Assembly (NCBI GenBank): GCA_016281915.1
Contig: JAEEJO010000037.1
Span: 1 to 64,000 of the forward strand
From: Clostridiales bacterium
GTDB taxonomy: Bacteria; Bacillota; Clostridia; Oscillospirales; UBA644
Length of the DNA: 64,000 bases
Direction: 5' to 3'
Positions 29,088-38,952 of the stretch are shown here, one piece after another; the stretch's first letter is position 1, and the number at the start of each line of letters is the position of its first letter. Both the position numbers and the translations under genes were made by a program. A model generated the notes under the pieces. That model worked only from the letters and a program-made list of their open reading frames with translations. It was not told the DNA's origin and searched no databases.

Positions 29088-30416
29088 ATGAGCACACACG
29101 CTGATTTTTACGAAAAAATAAAGGCATACGGAGAAAATGAAACGATCCGCCGATTTCACATGCCCGGGCATAAAGGAAAAACCGTATATTTCGGAACGGA
29201 CATAGCAAAATACGACGTTACCGAAACAGATAAAACGGATAATCTCTTTTTTCCGCAAGCCGAGCTTAAAGAAGCAGAAGAAAGAGCGGCAAGACTTTTC
29301 GGCGTGAAAAAGACCGTATTTACCGCCGGAGGAGCTACCGCGGGAAACCAGACGGCGCTCTCCTTTTTTGCGGGGAGAAAAGTACTGTTTGAAAGAAACG
29401 TCCATATCTCCGCACTGAATGCCGCAATGCTTCTCGATATAACGCCTGTATTTGTATACAACGAATTTGACTGTTCCACAGGTGTTGTTCTGCCTGTAAC
29501 GGCAAGTGCGGTAAAAGCCGGACTTGATGAAGAAAAAGATATTGCGGCTGTTTTTTTGACGTCACCGAATTATTACGGACTTTGCGCAGATCTGACGAAG
29601 ATAAAAAAGGTCTGCGAAGAACGAAATGTGATGCTTATAGTTGATAACTCACACGGAGCGCATCTTGTTTTTTTTGAAAACGCCCCTGGAATGACCGTTT
29701 ACGGCAGTCACTGCGCAGATATCACGGTTGATTCCGCACATAAAACGCTGCCCGCGCTCACCGGCGCGGCGATGATACATTTTAATTACGAGATTTCCCG
29801 CGAGGAGATCTGCGCGCATATGCTTGCGTTTGTTTCTACAAGTCCTTCATTTCTCATCCTTTCGTCTCTTGACTTCGCTTGCAGCTGGTGCGAAAGAAAC
29901 AAAGACAGATTTATGCCGGCGAAATTGCGCACAGACGAATTGAGATCAGCGCTTGAAAAATCAGGCATTATTACAGTAAAGTCAGCGATAAGCGATCCGC
30001 TCAGGATCTGCATCGCCGCAGGAAATGCCGAGGAAATAAACGCAATGCTTCAAGACAAAGGAATAATTCCGGAAATGCAGTCGGGAAACTGTATAGTTTT
30101 TATGATATCCCCCTTCAACGAAGAAGACGATTTTTATGCGCTTGAGTCCGCTTTTATGAATATAAAAACCGATGAGCCGCATCAATGCGATAAAGCATTT
30201 CCGAAAGCGAAGATCGTATGTCCGCAAAAAAAGGCGTTTTTTTCGCCGACAATCGAGACCTCGGTTGAAAGCTCTGTCGGTATGACTGCGGCAAGAGCTG
30301 TTATCCCCTACCCGCCCGGAGTTCCGATACTGATACCGGGCGAAACAATTACGCGGGAGACTGCGGAATACCTGATAGCGAATAATACTGAAAAGGTGAC
30401 TGTGTGTGAGATTTGA
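29088..30416 (+). CDS. Orn/Lys/Arg decarboxylase family, PLP-dependent (SpeA/YaaO-like)
   Basis: RFHMPGHKGKTVYF, VDNSHGAHL, DSAHKTLPALTGAAMIH. Confidence 0.92.
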   Translation: MSTHADFYEKIKAYGENETIRRFHMPGHKGKTVYFGTDIAKYDVTETDKTDNLFFPQAELKEAEERAARLFGVKKTVFTAGGATAGNQTALSFFAGRKVLFERNVHISALNAAMLLDITPVFVYNEFDCSTGVVLPVTASAVKAGLDEEKDIAAVFLTSPNYYGLCADLTKIKKVCEERNVMLIVDNSHGAHLVFFENAPGMTVYGSHCADITVDSAHKTLPALTGAAMIHFNYEISREEICAHMLAFVSTSPSFLILSSLDFACSWCERNKDRFMPAKLRTDELRSALEKSGIITVKSAISDPLRICIAAGNAEEINAMLQDKGIIPEMQSGNCIVFMISPFNEEDDFYALESAFMNIKTDEPHQCDKAFPKAKIVCPQKKAFFSPTIETSVESSVGMTAARAVIPYPPGVPILIPGETITRETAEYLIANNTEKVTVCEI

Positions 30417-31341
30417 CGGACTTATCGGCAATTACGGAATAAAAAAGACGCTGAATACGCCTTTTCACGCATATATAATTCATGGTCCGAAGGGTTCGGG
30501 CAAACACACGCTTGAAAGGATACTGACGGCGTCTCTTCTGTGCCGGAGCGAGGATAAGCCGTGCGGGAAATGCTCTCAGTGCAAAAAATATTATTCGGGC
30601 AATCACGTTGACGTTTCATATATTCCCACAGATATGAAGGTCAAAGATTTCCGCGAAAAGTTGAAAGACGCATCTTATCTTCCGAACGAGGCGGAACACA
30701 GGGTATTTGTTTTTTACGACGCCGACAAGCTTTCGGTTGCATGTCAGAATGCGCTTCTGAAAATCGTGGAAGAACCTCCGTCAGGCTCCGTTTTTATTTT
30801 TCTTACCGAAAATGCGGGAGCAATGCTTGCCACAATTCGCTCACGCTGCAAAATGATAGCAATGGAACCGGTAAGTGAAGATGAAATATACGCCTATCTG
30901 CAAACCTCAGCATATGCAGGCGTACCTGACGAGAAAAAAAGAGCGGCAATAGCATTTTCAGACGGATATATAGGCGCTGCGCTCGATTTTTTATCGAAAA
31001 AAAAATCAGACGTATATTCAAAATGCCAAAACTTTGCAGATGCACTGATAAACAACCGTATGATCGAGGCGATCAGGCTTTCAACGTTTAAGAAACGTGA
31101 AGATCTTGTCGAATTCACAAAAGAGCTTTACGATTATTTTACGGTCCACATGCGTTCCTTAAAGTCGGGAACAACGGAAGGGCTGAATGAAAACGTCATC
31201 GCTCTCGGTCAGGAAAAGCTGGCACGGCTGTGCGTCAGACTTGACAAGCTGCAGGAAAAGGCAAATGCAAACGTAAATATTTCGCTTTTCTCGACTGCAA
31301 TAATCGCAAACTGTCTTCCGATAATACGGGAAAAGCAATAA
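30406..31341 (+). CDS. holB: DNA polymerase III subunit delta'
   Basis: AYIIHGPKGSGKHTLERILTASLLC, CGKCSQCKKYYSGNHVDV, NALLKIVEEPP. Confidence 0.93.
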   Translation: MRFDGLIGNYGIKKTLNTPFHAYIIHGPKGSGKHTLERILTASLLCRSEDKPCGKCSQCKKYYSGNHVDVSYIPTDMKVKDFREKLKDASYLPNEAEHRVFVFYDADKLSVACQNALLKIVEEPPSGSVFIFLTENAGAMLATIRSRCKMIAMEPVSEDEIYAYLQTSAYAGVPDEKKRAAIAFSDGYIGAALDFLSKKKSDVYSKCQNFADALINNRMIEAIRLSTFKKREDLVEFTKELYDYFTVHMRSLKSGTTEGLNENVIALGQEKLARLCVRLDKLQEKANANVNISLFSTAIIANCLPIIREKQ

Positions 31342-31383
31342 TATGGCTATAATCTATAAATAAATTCAGAAAGAAGCAGACAG

Positions 31384-32253
31384 ATGGAATTAGTGGAAAT
31401 AGTCGGCGTAAGATTCAAAAGCGTCGGAAAAATATATTATTTCGATCCTTGCGGAAACGAATTTCATAAAGGGGAACGGGTTATAGTTGAAACGATACGC
31501 GGACTGGAGATAGGCACGGTCGTTGTTGAAAACAGAACCACCGAAAAACTCGAGAAATTCACGCCGCTCTCCCCTGTTGTCAGACTTGCAACGGAAGAAG
31601 ACATAGAAACGGACAGACAAAACAGGGAAAAAGAGAAGGCTGCGATAGCGATTTTTGAAGAAAAAACCGCTAAACACGGGCTGGAGATGAATCTTGTAGA
31701 CGTTGAATATTCGTTTGACAACAATAAAATCATTTTCTTCTTCGTTGCAGACGGCAGAGTAGACTTCAGAGAGCTTGTAAAAGATCTCGCATCGGTATTC
31801 AAAACGAGGATCGAGCTCCGACAGATAGGAGTAAGGGACGAAACAAGGATGATCGGCGGTCTTGGCATATGCGGAAGAAAAGTTTGCTGCGCAAGTTTTC
31901 TGAGCGAATTTACGCCTGTTTCGGTAAAGATGGCAAAAGACCAGTCGCTGTCAACAAATCCGCAGAAGATCTCGGGAACTTGCGGCAAGCTGATATGCTG
32001 TCTGAATTTTGAGGAAGCGGTCTATGAAGAAGCGTATGAAACTATGCCACGGGCAGGATACACGGTAAAAACGCCCGACGGTCAGGGCACGGTCGTTGAG
32101 GTGAACGTTTTAACTTCGACCGTCAGAGTAAATATAGGAACGGACCGCAATCAGGATATACGTCCGTATAACGCTGCAGACGTAAAAACGATAAGCAAAA
32201 ACGCAGAAGAAGAGAATAATACCGAGCTTGAAGCCATCGCAGACGAAGAATAA
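31384..32253 (+). CDS. ricT: PSP1 domain protein (RicT/YaaT-like)
   Basis: VGVRFKSVGKIYYFDP, GGLGICGRKVCCASFLSEFTPVSVKMAKDQSLSTNPQKISGTCGKLICCLNFE. Confidence 0.92.
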   Translation: MELVEIVGVRFKSVGKIYYFDPCGNEFHKGERVIVETIRGLEIGTVVVENRTTEKLEKFTPLSPVVRLATEEDIETDRQNREKEKAAIAIFEEKTAKHGLEMNLVDVEYSFDNNKIIFFFVADGRVDFRELVKDLASVFKTRIELRQIGVRDETRMIGGLGICGRKVCCASFLSEFTPVSVKMAKDQSLSTNPQKISGTCGKLICCLNFEEAVYEEAYETMPRAGYTVKTPDGQGTVVEVNVLTSTVRVNIGTDRNQDIRPYNAADVKTISKNAEEENNTELEAIADEE

Positions 32254-32350
32254 AGGAAAACTTTTAAAAAATCTGCAAAAACTATTGCAAATACGATTAA
32301 AATATGGTAATATATAATTTGAAATCATCAGCAAGGAGGTCTTTTCTATT

Positions 32351-32524
32351 ATGGCACATGTAATTACAGATGAATGCCTGTCTTGCGGCGCATGCCAGGC
32401 TGAATGTCCCGTTGACGCTATCTCCGAGGGAGACGGCAAATTTGTTATCGATCCCGAGCTCTGCATCGACTGCGGCGCTTGCGAATCAGTATGCCCCGTC
32501 GGCGCTCCGAAACAGGAAGACTGA
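32351..32524 (+). CDS. 2x[4Fe-4S] ferredoxin, 57 aa
   Basis: MAHVITDECLSCGACQAECPVDAISEGDGKFVIDPELCIDCGACESVCPVGAPKQED; not in ORF track (below 60 aa); AAGGAGG RBS upstream. Confidence 0.96.
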   Translation: MAHVITDECLSCGACQAECPVDAISEGDGKFVIDPELCIDCGACESVCPVGAPKQED

Positions 32525-32657
32525 TTAAGCGGGTATAACAGAAAAAGCGGTTACCCAAGGCCGCTTGAAATAAGGATACATTTTCATGCGTTCTTTTTTC
32601 AGGCAGTCGAAGGAGCCGCTTTTAATTAAATCGACTTTTTTCAGAAGGGTTCCGCAT

Positions 32658-33380
32658 ATGGCGATACGCCTTGACGATCTTTGCATAAACGGTTATAAAA
32701 TATATCAGGACGACGCCGGATTCCGTTTCGGAACCGACGCTGTTCTGCTCGCCTGGTTTGCGGGAATAAAAAAATTCACAAATTCCGCAGATCTTTGTTC
32801 GGGCAACGGAGTAATCCCCGTTATTCTTTCAACGCACGCGTGCTGCAAAGAAGCGAGAGGATACGAGATCCGGAAAGATCAGGTCGAACTTGCGAAAATG
32901 ACCGCAAAGTATAACGGAATAGATGACAAGGTTTCCTTTTTCGTCAGGGACATACGGAAGATCTCTGCCGACGAGGCCTTTCCCTGTGCATATTTCGATC
33001 TTGTGACCGTAAACCCTCCTTATATGACGGAAAACTCCGGCTTTGTCAGCAAGGATCTCGGATTTGCGAGGACTGAAATAACGTGCGGGCTTTGCGACGT
33101 TATAAATGCGGCGGTCGTCCTTCTTAAAAACGGAGGACGTTTTTGCATGGTAAACAAACCTGACAGGCTGACAGACGCAATTTGTCTTATGCGTGAAAAG
33201 AAACTCGAACCGAAAAGGCTTGTATTCGTATCTCCAAGATGCGGGAAAAAGCCCGAACTTTTCCTTATAGAAGGGATAAAAAACGGAAAACCGGGACTTT
33301 TTTGTGAGCCTGTGCTGGAAATATACGGGAAAGACGGGAAATACACCGACACGCTTGAAAAAATATACGGAAGAAAATAA
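32658..33380 (+). CDS. tRNA1(Val) (adenine(37)-N6)-methyltransferase-like
   Basis: GFRFGTDAVLLAWFA, DLCSGNGVIPVILS, DLVTVNPPYM. Confidence 0.9.
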   Translation: MAIRLDDLCINGYKIYQDDAGFRFGTDAVLLAWFAGIKKFTNSADLCSGNGVIPVILSTHACCKEARGYEIRKDQVELAKMTAKYNGIDDKVSFFVRDIRKISADEAFPCAYFDLVTVNPPYMTENSGFVSKDLGFARTEITCGLCDVINAAVVLLKNGGRFCMVNKPDRLTDAICLMREKKLEPKRLVFVSPRCGKKPELFLIEGIKNGKPGLFCEPVLEIYGKDGKYTDTLEKIYGRK

Positions 33381-33383
33381 ATC

Positions 33384-34217
33384 ATGGAAGAAAAAAAACC
33401 GATATCGCTATATCTTGTGGGAACACCGATTGGAAATATGAGCGATATTTCTCAGAGAGCCCTTGAAACACTTGAGAAAGCAGATTTTATCGCCGCCGAA
33501 GATACCCGCGTCACAGGAAAGCTTCTGGCAAGGTTCGGAATAAAAAAACCGCTGATAAGTTACTATGAGCACAATATGATGCAGCGCGGGGAAGTAATAC
33601 TTGAAAGGCTGAGACAAGGCGAGGTATGCGCTCTTGTTTCGGATGCAGGTATGCCTGCTATTTCAGACCCCGGAGAAATGATAGTAAAACAGTGCATCGA
33701 AGAAGGGTTCAGAGTAAGCGCTGTTCCGGGACCGTGCGCAATGGTATGCGCATTGGCAATGAGCGGTCTTTCAACAAGAAGATTTACGTTTGAAGGATTT
33801 CTTTCTACCGCAAAAAACAGCAGACGGGAGCATCTTCTTTCGCTGAAAGACGATACGCATACTCTTGTGTTTTATGAGGCTCCACACAAACTGCTCGGAA
33901 CGCTTGAAGATATGCTTGAATATCTCGGAGACAGAAAGATCGCGCTTGTCAGGGAAATATCAAAGATATACGAGGAATCGATTCAGACTACGCTTGCTGA
34001 AGCGGTTGAAACATATAAAGAGAAAAACATACTCGGAGAATTTGTTATCATAGTGGAGGGCGCGAAGAAAAAAGAGACGCCCGCCCTCTCGGCAGACGAT
34101 CTGGAAGAGGAATTCAATGTGCTTATCGGAGAAGGTAAGTCAAAATCTGAGGCAGCAAAAGAGCTTGCAGCCAAATATAATATGCATAAAAGAGATATTT
34201 ACGAGATGTTCAAATAA
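33384..34217 (+). CDS. rsmI: 16S rRNA (cytidine(1402)-2'-O)-methyltransferase
   Basis: LYLVGTPIGNMSDISQRALETLEKADFIAAEDTR, VSDAGMPAISDPG, AVPGPCA. Confidence 0.96.
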   Translation: MEEKKPISLYLVGTPIGNMSDISQRALETLEKADFIAAEDTRVTGKLLARFGIKKPLISYYEHNMMQRGEVILERLRQGEVCALVSDAGMPAISDPGEMIVKQCIEEGFRVSAVPGPCAMVCALAMSGLSTRRFTFEGFLSTAKNSRREHLLSLKDDTHTLVFYEAPHKLLGTLEDMLEYLGDRKIALVREISKIYEESIQTTLAEAVETYKEKNILGEFVIIVEGAKKKETPALSADDLEEEFNVLIGEGKSKSEAAKELAAKYNMHKRDIYEMFK

Positions 34218-34221
34218 AAAA

Positions 34222-34242
34222 ACAGCGGTCTTTCGACCGCTG
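34222..34242. terminator. bidirectional inverted repeat between convergent rsmI and zinc-ribbon gene
   Basis: ACAGCGGTC TTTC GACCGCTGT with A-tract on one side and A/T-rich flank on the other. Confidence 0.75.
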
Positions 34243-34259
34243 TGAAAAAATACTTTTTA

Positions 34260-34703
34260 TTATTTGAGGAATTTCAGATTGGATATGATAGCGGGTTCCT
34301 TTGCTTTTCCTCCGCAAACCTGGAAGAAAGCGATGATTCCGAGGATTCCGATAATAGCGAGGCATATACCACCAGCGATCCAACCGAGGATCGGAATAAC
34401 AAACATGATGCAGCAGATTATCTCACAAACTGCCAGCTTAAGAGCCTGTCTTATATGGAAAGCGACATATGGCGAATCTTTTGCGATTATTGCAGCTACA
34501 ATAATTCCTATATAGCTTGCAAGATAGGGAAGCATTGCAACTACCTTATTTTCGGAAATATCTTTCGGATCGAATTCCGCGGTATGATCCGTTGAGTTGA
34601 TAACGGTCGCAGCAGCAGGAGCTCCGTTAACCGGTGTACCGCAAGTGGGGCAGAAAGACTGGCTGTCTTCCATCTGAGCGCCGCAATGTGCACAGTATTT
34701 CAT
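34260..34703 (-). CDS. zinc-ribbon + DUF4870-like membrane protein
   Basis: MKYCAHCGAQMEDSQSFCPTCGTPV followed by three hydrophobic segments. Confidence 0.8.
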   Translation of the reverse strand: MKYCAHCGAQMEDSQSFCPTCGTPVNGAPAAATVINSTDHTAEFDPKDISENKVVAMLPYLASYIGIIVAAIIAKDSPYVAFHIRQALKLAVCEIICCIMFVIPILGWIAGGICLAIIGILGIIAFFQVCGGKAKEPAIISNLKFLK

Positions 34704-34850
34704 AATAATTTCTCCTTTTTTTCATAGATTTAGCTTATACTTTTAATAGTATATAACAAAAATCGCAAAAAGTCAATACCTTTCAGCTACTTTTTGTTTT
34801 TTTATCGATCAATTAACCGCATAAATATTGAAAATGTGCGAGGCAATAAT

Positions 34851-35420
34851 TTGAGTTTTACAGAGCTTATTTTTCTCGGCGCCGCGCTTGCGATGGACGC
34901 TTTCGCGGTTGCCGTATGCAAGGGAATGATCATGCAAAAGCCCAAAGTCGGAAACGCGGCTGTAATTGCCCTGTTTTTCGGCGGCTTTCAGGCACTGATG
35001 CCGTTTATAGGATGGCTTCTTGGGAAACAGTTCGAGTCTGCGATCAAAGCGTTTGATCACTGGATCGCATTTATTCTTCTTCTGATCCTCGGAGGCAAGA
35101 TGATCTACGATGCAGTCAGAAAAGATGAAGAATCGGAAAAATATAAAGACACTATTGACATAAAAGAGCTCTTTCTGCTTGCCGTGGCAACGAGCATAGA
35201 TGCGCTTGCAGTAGGCATCACGCTTGCTTTTTTAAGCGTATCGGTTCCCGAAACCGTAAGCGTTATAGGCATAACAACTTTCATAATAACGTTCTGCGGC
35301 GTATATATCGGCGCAAAAACGGGAGAGCTTTTAAAGGACAAAGCGCAGATAGCCGGAGGGGCTGTACTTATAATTATCGGTATAAAAATACTTATCGAGC
35401 ACATCACAACGTCAGTCTGA
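34851..35420 (+). CDS. mntP: manganese efflux pump MntP
   Basis: GAALAMDAFAVAVCKG and ATSIDALAVGITLAFL; TTG start at 34851 inferred. Confidence 0.93.
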   Translation: MSFTELIFLGAALAMDAFAVAVCKGMIMQKPKVGNAAVIALFFGGFQALMPFIGWLLGKQFESAIKAFDHWIAFILLLILGGKMIYDAVRKDEESEKYKDTIDIKELFLLAVATSIDALAVGITLAFLSVSVPETVSVIGITTFIITFCGVYIGAKTGELLKDKAQIAGGAVLIIIGIKILIEHITTSV

Positions 35421-35470
35421 GATAAAAATCATACGGACTTTAAGAATAAAAAATTACTTGAGGGAAAAAA

Positions 35471-36619
35471 ATGAAACTTGACCTTGACATTGAACAATTC
35501 TGGAAAGATGAAGAGACCGCACATGCCGAAAACTGCTTTTCAAAGGCTTCAAAGCAGGCTGCGCTCGGGATAAGAATGAGTGACGAATGCGTCTTTGCCG
35601 AGCTTGGAGAAGAAGGTCAGCCATGGGGATACACCGATCCGCAAAGGAGATATGAGCTTAATTGCAGATACAATGAAAAGGCGATAAAAATCGTCGGAAG
35701 ACCGCTTCTTGCCGAAAGAAAGCCCGATCCGAAAAAAGACAGTCTGCCCTCTTTTCCGAACAGACTGCAGGTTGGAGAGGTTTTCGGGGGAAGATATGAG
35801 TTTGACGGCAACACAACGTGGCTGAAAGGAACGCTGAACGACGCGGAAGACCTGAAGAAGAAGCTTGACGAGATAGATTATCTTCTTGCCGATAAAGAGC
35901 GTTTCAGATCATATATCCTCCCGCCGGACTGGGATGAAAGGTGCAGAGCTGTTTTTGAGGCAACAGGCAGACGACCTGGGCTTGCAAACGGTATAAGAGG
36001 TCCCGTAACGCTTGCAACAAGCGTTTTCGGCACTGAAAACCTTATTTTTCTGTATTATGACGATGAAGGTCTCTTCAAACGATTCGGCGACACGATAACC
36101 AGGGTTCTTGAAGCGTATGCGGATATTTTTATTATAGAAGCGGGATATACGAAGGATAACTTTCCTCACGGATACTGGTTCAACGATGACGACAGCAATC
36201 TGCTGACACCGGAAATGTATAAGCTGCTTGGGTATCCGACTCTGAAAGCGATGTTTGAGAAATATGCGCCCAATCCGGAGGATTCCAGATATCAGCACTC
36301 GGACTCGGCGATGGGTCATCTTATTCCCCTGCTGGCGGATTTCAATCTTACGGGATGCAATTTCGGTCCGACGGTAATGGTAAAAGATATACGCAAATAT
36401 ATGAAAACGACACGAATAGACGGTCAGCTTGCCCCATTCACTTTTATGAGAAACAATGAAGATGATATTATCGCCGAGGTAAAGAGAGACTGTGAAGCGG
36501 CGAAAGAAGACGACATAAGAGGACTTTCCGTATCAACGGCAGGAAGTATAAATAACGGAAGCCTGCTTACAAGCATGAGAACCGTTATGGCTGCGATCCA
36601 GACATATGGAAGATACTGA
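35471..36619 (+). CDS. uroporphyrinogen decarboxylase (URO-D) family protein / possible methyltransferase
   Basis: URO-D-like (RPGLANGIRGPVTLATSVFG..., DFNLTGCNFGP); lacks an obvious HxC zinc motif. Confidence 0.6.
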   Translation: MKLDLDIEQFWKDEETAHAENCFSKASKQAALGIRMSDECVFAELGEEGQPWGYTDPQRRYELNCRYNEKAIKIVGRPLLAERKPDPKKDSLPSFPNRLQVGEVFGGRYEFDGNTTWLKGTLNDAEDLKKKLDEIDYLLADKERFRSYILPPDWDERCRAVFEATGRRPGLANGIRGPVTLATSVFGTENLIFLYYDDEGLFKRFGDTITRVLEAYADIFIIEAGYTKDNFPHGYWFNDDDSNLLTPEMYKLLGYPTLKAMFEKYAPNPEDSRYQHSDSAMGHLIPLLADFNLTGCNFGPTVMVKDIRKYMKTTRIDGQLAPFTFMRNNEDDIIAEVKRDCEAAKEDDIRGLSVSTAGSINNGSLLTSMRTVMAAIQTYGRY

Positions 36620-36649
36620 TCTGAGGGGCACGGGAAATCGTAACTGAAA

Positions 36650-38026
36650 ATGAGATTATTAACAAAAGACAGATCGTTTTATAAAACGATGTTCGCCATT
36701 GCGCTGCCTGTTGCACTTCAGCAGTTGATTTCGCTTGCGGTAGTGATGCTTGACAACGTTATGGTGGGTTCGCTTGGAGATATATCGCTTTCGGCGGTAT
36801 CGCAGGCAAATCAGGTGACGGTGTTTTTCACGTTCTTCGTCCGCGGTATTTCCGGAGGAGCGGCGCTGCTTATTTCGCAGTACTGGGGAAAGAAGGATAC
36901 GGGAAGGATAAAGCAGATATTCTCAATGACATTTATAACCACGGTTATCCTTGCCGGAACTGTCACGCTTCTTGTATTTCTGTTTCCCGAAGCGGTAGTA
37001 AAGTTTTTTTCAAACAATGATCTGATCCTCTCCGAAGCTTCGTCATATATCAGGATCGCATGCTTCTCATATATACTTTTTGCGATTTCCGACACGTTTA
37101 TAGCAATGCTTCGCTGCGTTGAGATAGTAAAAATAACGTTTATTGTTTCCGTGATATCTTTTTTTACGAATCTCGGCGGCAATTACATACTCATTTTCGG
37201 CAAACTAGGTCTTCCTGCAATGGGAGTCAGAGGTGCGGCGACCGCCACGGTCATAGCGCGGGGAATCGAACTTATTATAGTAATGATCTTCTTTTTCAAG
37301 GGTCAGAAAAAGCTGGATGTCCGACCGAAAGATCTGTTTTATGCAGAAAAAAATATGTGGAAAGACTTTTTCCGTTACGGCATACCCGTTATTGTGGGCG
37401 ATATACAGTGGGGACTTGTCGGTGTAGTGAAAGCGGTGATCATAGGAAGACTTACCGTTGAAATGATGGCAGCCGTTTCTATAACCGACGTAGTTATGCA
37501 GCTGGGACTTATTTTTGCAAACGGTCTTGCAGCCGGGGCATGCGTTATTATCGGAAAAACCGTTGGTGTAAACGATTTTGCAAAGACGAAAGAATATTCA
37601 AGAAGCATCGAGATCATTTTTGCGATCGTGGGCGTGCTTATGGGAGCGCTCGTTTTCACATTGCGCTTCATTCCGGTATCGCTCTATACAAACGTTTCAG
37701 ATCAGACACGATCTCTGGCAATGCAGCTTCTTGCGATTGGCGCCGTTTCGCTTATAGGAACAAGTTACCACATGGCGTGCTTTACTGGGATCAATCGCGG
37801 AGCCGGAGACAGCAGATTCGTATTTTTTGTGGATATGATCTGCGGATGGCTTGTTGTTATTCCTCTTTCAGCACTTTCGGCAGCAGGATACCTGAATGCA
37901 TGGGATCCCCTTTTTACCCTGCCCCTTGTTTATCTCTGCACAAGAATAGATCAATGCTTCAAATGGATAATCGCATTTATACGTCTTCGCGGAAACAAGT
38001 GGATAAGAAACGTAACAAGAGACTGA
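36650..38026 (+). CDS. MATE family efflux transporter
   Basis: ALPVALQQLISLAVVMLDNVMVGSLGDISLSAVSQANQVTVFF, 12 TM. Confidence 0.94.
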   Translation: MRLLTKDRSFYKTMFAIALPVALQQLISLAVVMLDNVMVGSLGDISLSAVSQANQVTVFFTFFVRGISGGAALLISQYWGKKDTGRIKQIFSMTFITTVILAGTVTLLVFLFPEAVVKFFSNNDLILSEASSYIRIACFSYILFAISDTFIAMLRCVEIVKITFIVSVISFFTNLGGNYILIFGKLGLPAMGVRGAATATVIARGIELIIVMIFFFKGQKKLDVRPKDLFYAEKNMWKDFFRYGIPVIVGDIQWGLVGVVKAVIIGRLTVEMMAAVSITDVVMQLGLIFANGLAAGACVIIGKTVGVNDFAKTKEYSRSIEIIFAIVGVLMGALVFTLRFIPVSLYTNVSDQTRSLAMQLLAIGAVSLIGTSYHMACFTGINRGAGDSRFVFFVDMICGWLVVIPLSALSAAGYLNAWDPLFTLPLVYLCTRIDQCFKWIIAFIRLRGNKWIRNVTRD

Positions 38027-38035
38027 AAACCAAAA

Positions 38036-38075
38036 AAATATCCGGATTGCTTCAAATGAAACAATCCGGATATTT
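38036..38075. terminator. bidirectional terminator between MATE gene (+) and tRNA pair (-)
   Basis: AAATATCCGGATTG...CAATCCGGATATTT. Confidence 0.85.
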
Positions 38076-38080
38076 GCCTG

Positions 38081-38155
38081 TGGTGACCCGTAGCAGAATC
38101 GAACTGCTGCCCCAGCCGTGAAAGGGCCGTGTCTTAACCGCTTGACTAACGGGCC
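38081..38155 (-). tRNA. tRNA-Glu (TTC)
   Basis: Minus-strand cloverleaf GGCCCGT...ACGGGTCACCA; anticodon loop CTTTCAC. Confidence 0.95.
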
Positions 38156-38158
38156 AAA

Positions 38159-38235
38159 TGGTAGCGGAAGCTGGATTTGAACCGGCGACCGTACGGGTAT
38201 GAACCGTATGCTCTAGCCAACTGAGCTATTCCGCC
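38159..38235 (-). tRNA. tRNA-Met (CAT)
   Basis: Minus-strand cloverleaf GGCGGAA...TTCCGCTACCA; anticodon loop TTCATAC; could be a CAT tRNA-Ile2, needs tRNAscan. Confidence 0.9.
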
Positions 38236-38412
38236 AGACCGGCTCATCTGAGATCCGTTTTTGCGGAACCAGACAGCTTATATATTATATACCAAACGAG
38301 CAGATTTGTCAATACCGTTTTACATGTTTTTTGTGATATTTTTGTGAACTCGAAATCAAGGAGATCATCGGTCCCGCTCTGTTCAAAAATTGAATTTTTT
38401 TCTAAAAAGTGA

Positions 38413-38441
38413 TTGACAAGAAGGACATTTTGTTGTATTAT
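38413..38441 (+). promoter_or_regulatory. promoter upstream of DUF1292 gene
   Basis: TTGACA, 17 nt, TATTAT. Confidence 0.65.
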
Positions 38442-38496
38442 TAATATATAAAGAAAAGTATATATAATCGCAGGAAAATGAAGACAGGAGAAAGAT

Positions 38497-38790
38497 ATGT
38501 CCGAAGCAGAAAGAGACGAAATAATAACGCTTACCGATGAAGACGGAAATGAGACAGACTACGTTGTTATAGACGGAGTTGAATATAACGGCAAAGATTA
38601 TCTCGCGCTCGTTGAAGAAGAGCATTATAACGACGAAACGTGTGAATTTACGATCCTCAGGGTTGATGAGTCTGAGAATGAAGAAGCTTTTCTTGCAACT
38701 ATCGAAGACGAAGAGGAATTCAACAGAGTGCTTGAATTGCTTGAAGAAAAGCTTGACGACGAATACGATTTTGACGACGATGCAGAATAA
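38497..38790 (+). CDS. DUF1292 domain-containing protein
   Basis: ITLTDEDGNETDYVVIDGVEYNGKDYLALVEE; acidic C-terminus. Confidence 0.88.
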   Translation: MSEAERDEIITLTDEDGNETDYVVIDGVEYNGKDYLALVEEEHYNDETCEFTILRVDESENEEAFLATIEDEEEFNRVLELLEEKLDDEYDFDDDAE

Positions 38791-38833
38791 ACGAATTTCC
38801 TGCGCGGTTCGTGTTCCGACGGTATAATTAAAA

Positions 38834-38952
38834 CCTACACCTGTTTATTGGGATTCCGTCTTCTGCTGCGGGGGAGCAGACCTCTCGGACTAAGTCCGAA
38901 CGTTGGGAGCACAAAACAGCAGAGAGGAATTAACCCACTTTTTAAGCAGGGC
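38834..38952 (+). ncRNA. candidate rod-shaped structured ncRNA (6S RNA-like?)
   Basis: TATAAT at 38823-38828; closing helix CCTGTTTA/TAAGCAGG (38840-38847 / 38943-38950), inner helix TCT-CTGCTG/CAGCAG-AGA, apical hairpin TCGGAC TAA GTCCGA; no ORF; family not confirmed. Confidence 0.5.

Noticed and set aside
32110-32466. 118-aa minus-strand ORF
   Set aside because: Antisense to ricT end and to the clear 57-aa ferredoxin gene on the + strand.
34703-34851. yybP-ykoY manganese riboswitch before mntP
   Set aside because: The intergenic region is short and AT-rich with no recognisable conserved riboswitch elements.
38834-38952. Bacterial SRP RNA
   Set aside because: The conserved GGAAGGAAGCAGC-type apical SRP motif is absent; the apical hairpin is TCGGAC-TAA-GTCCGA.
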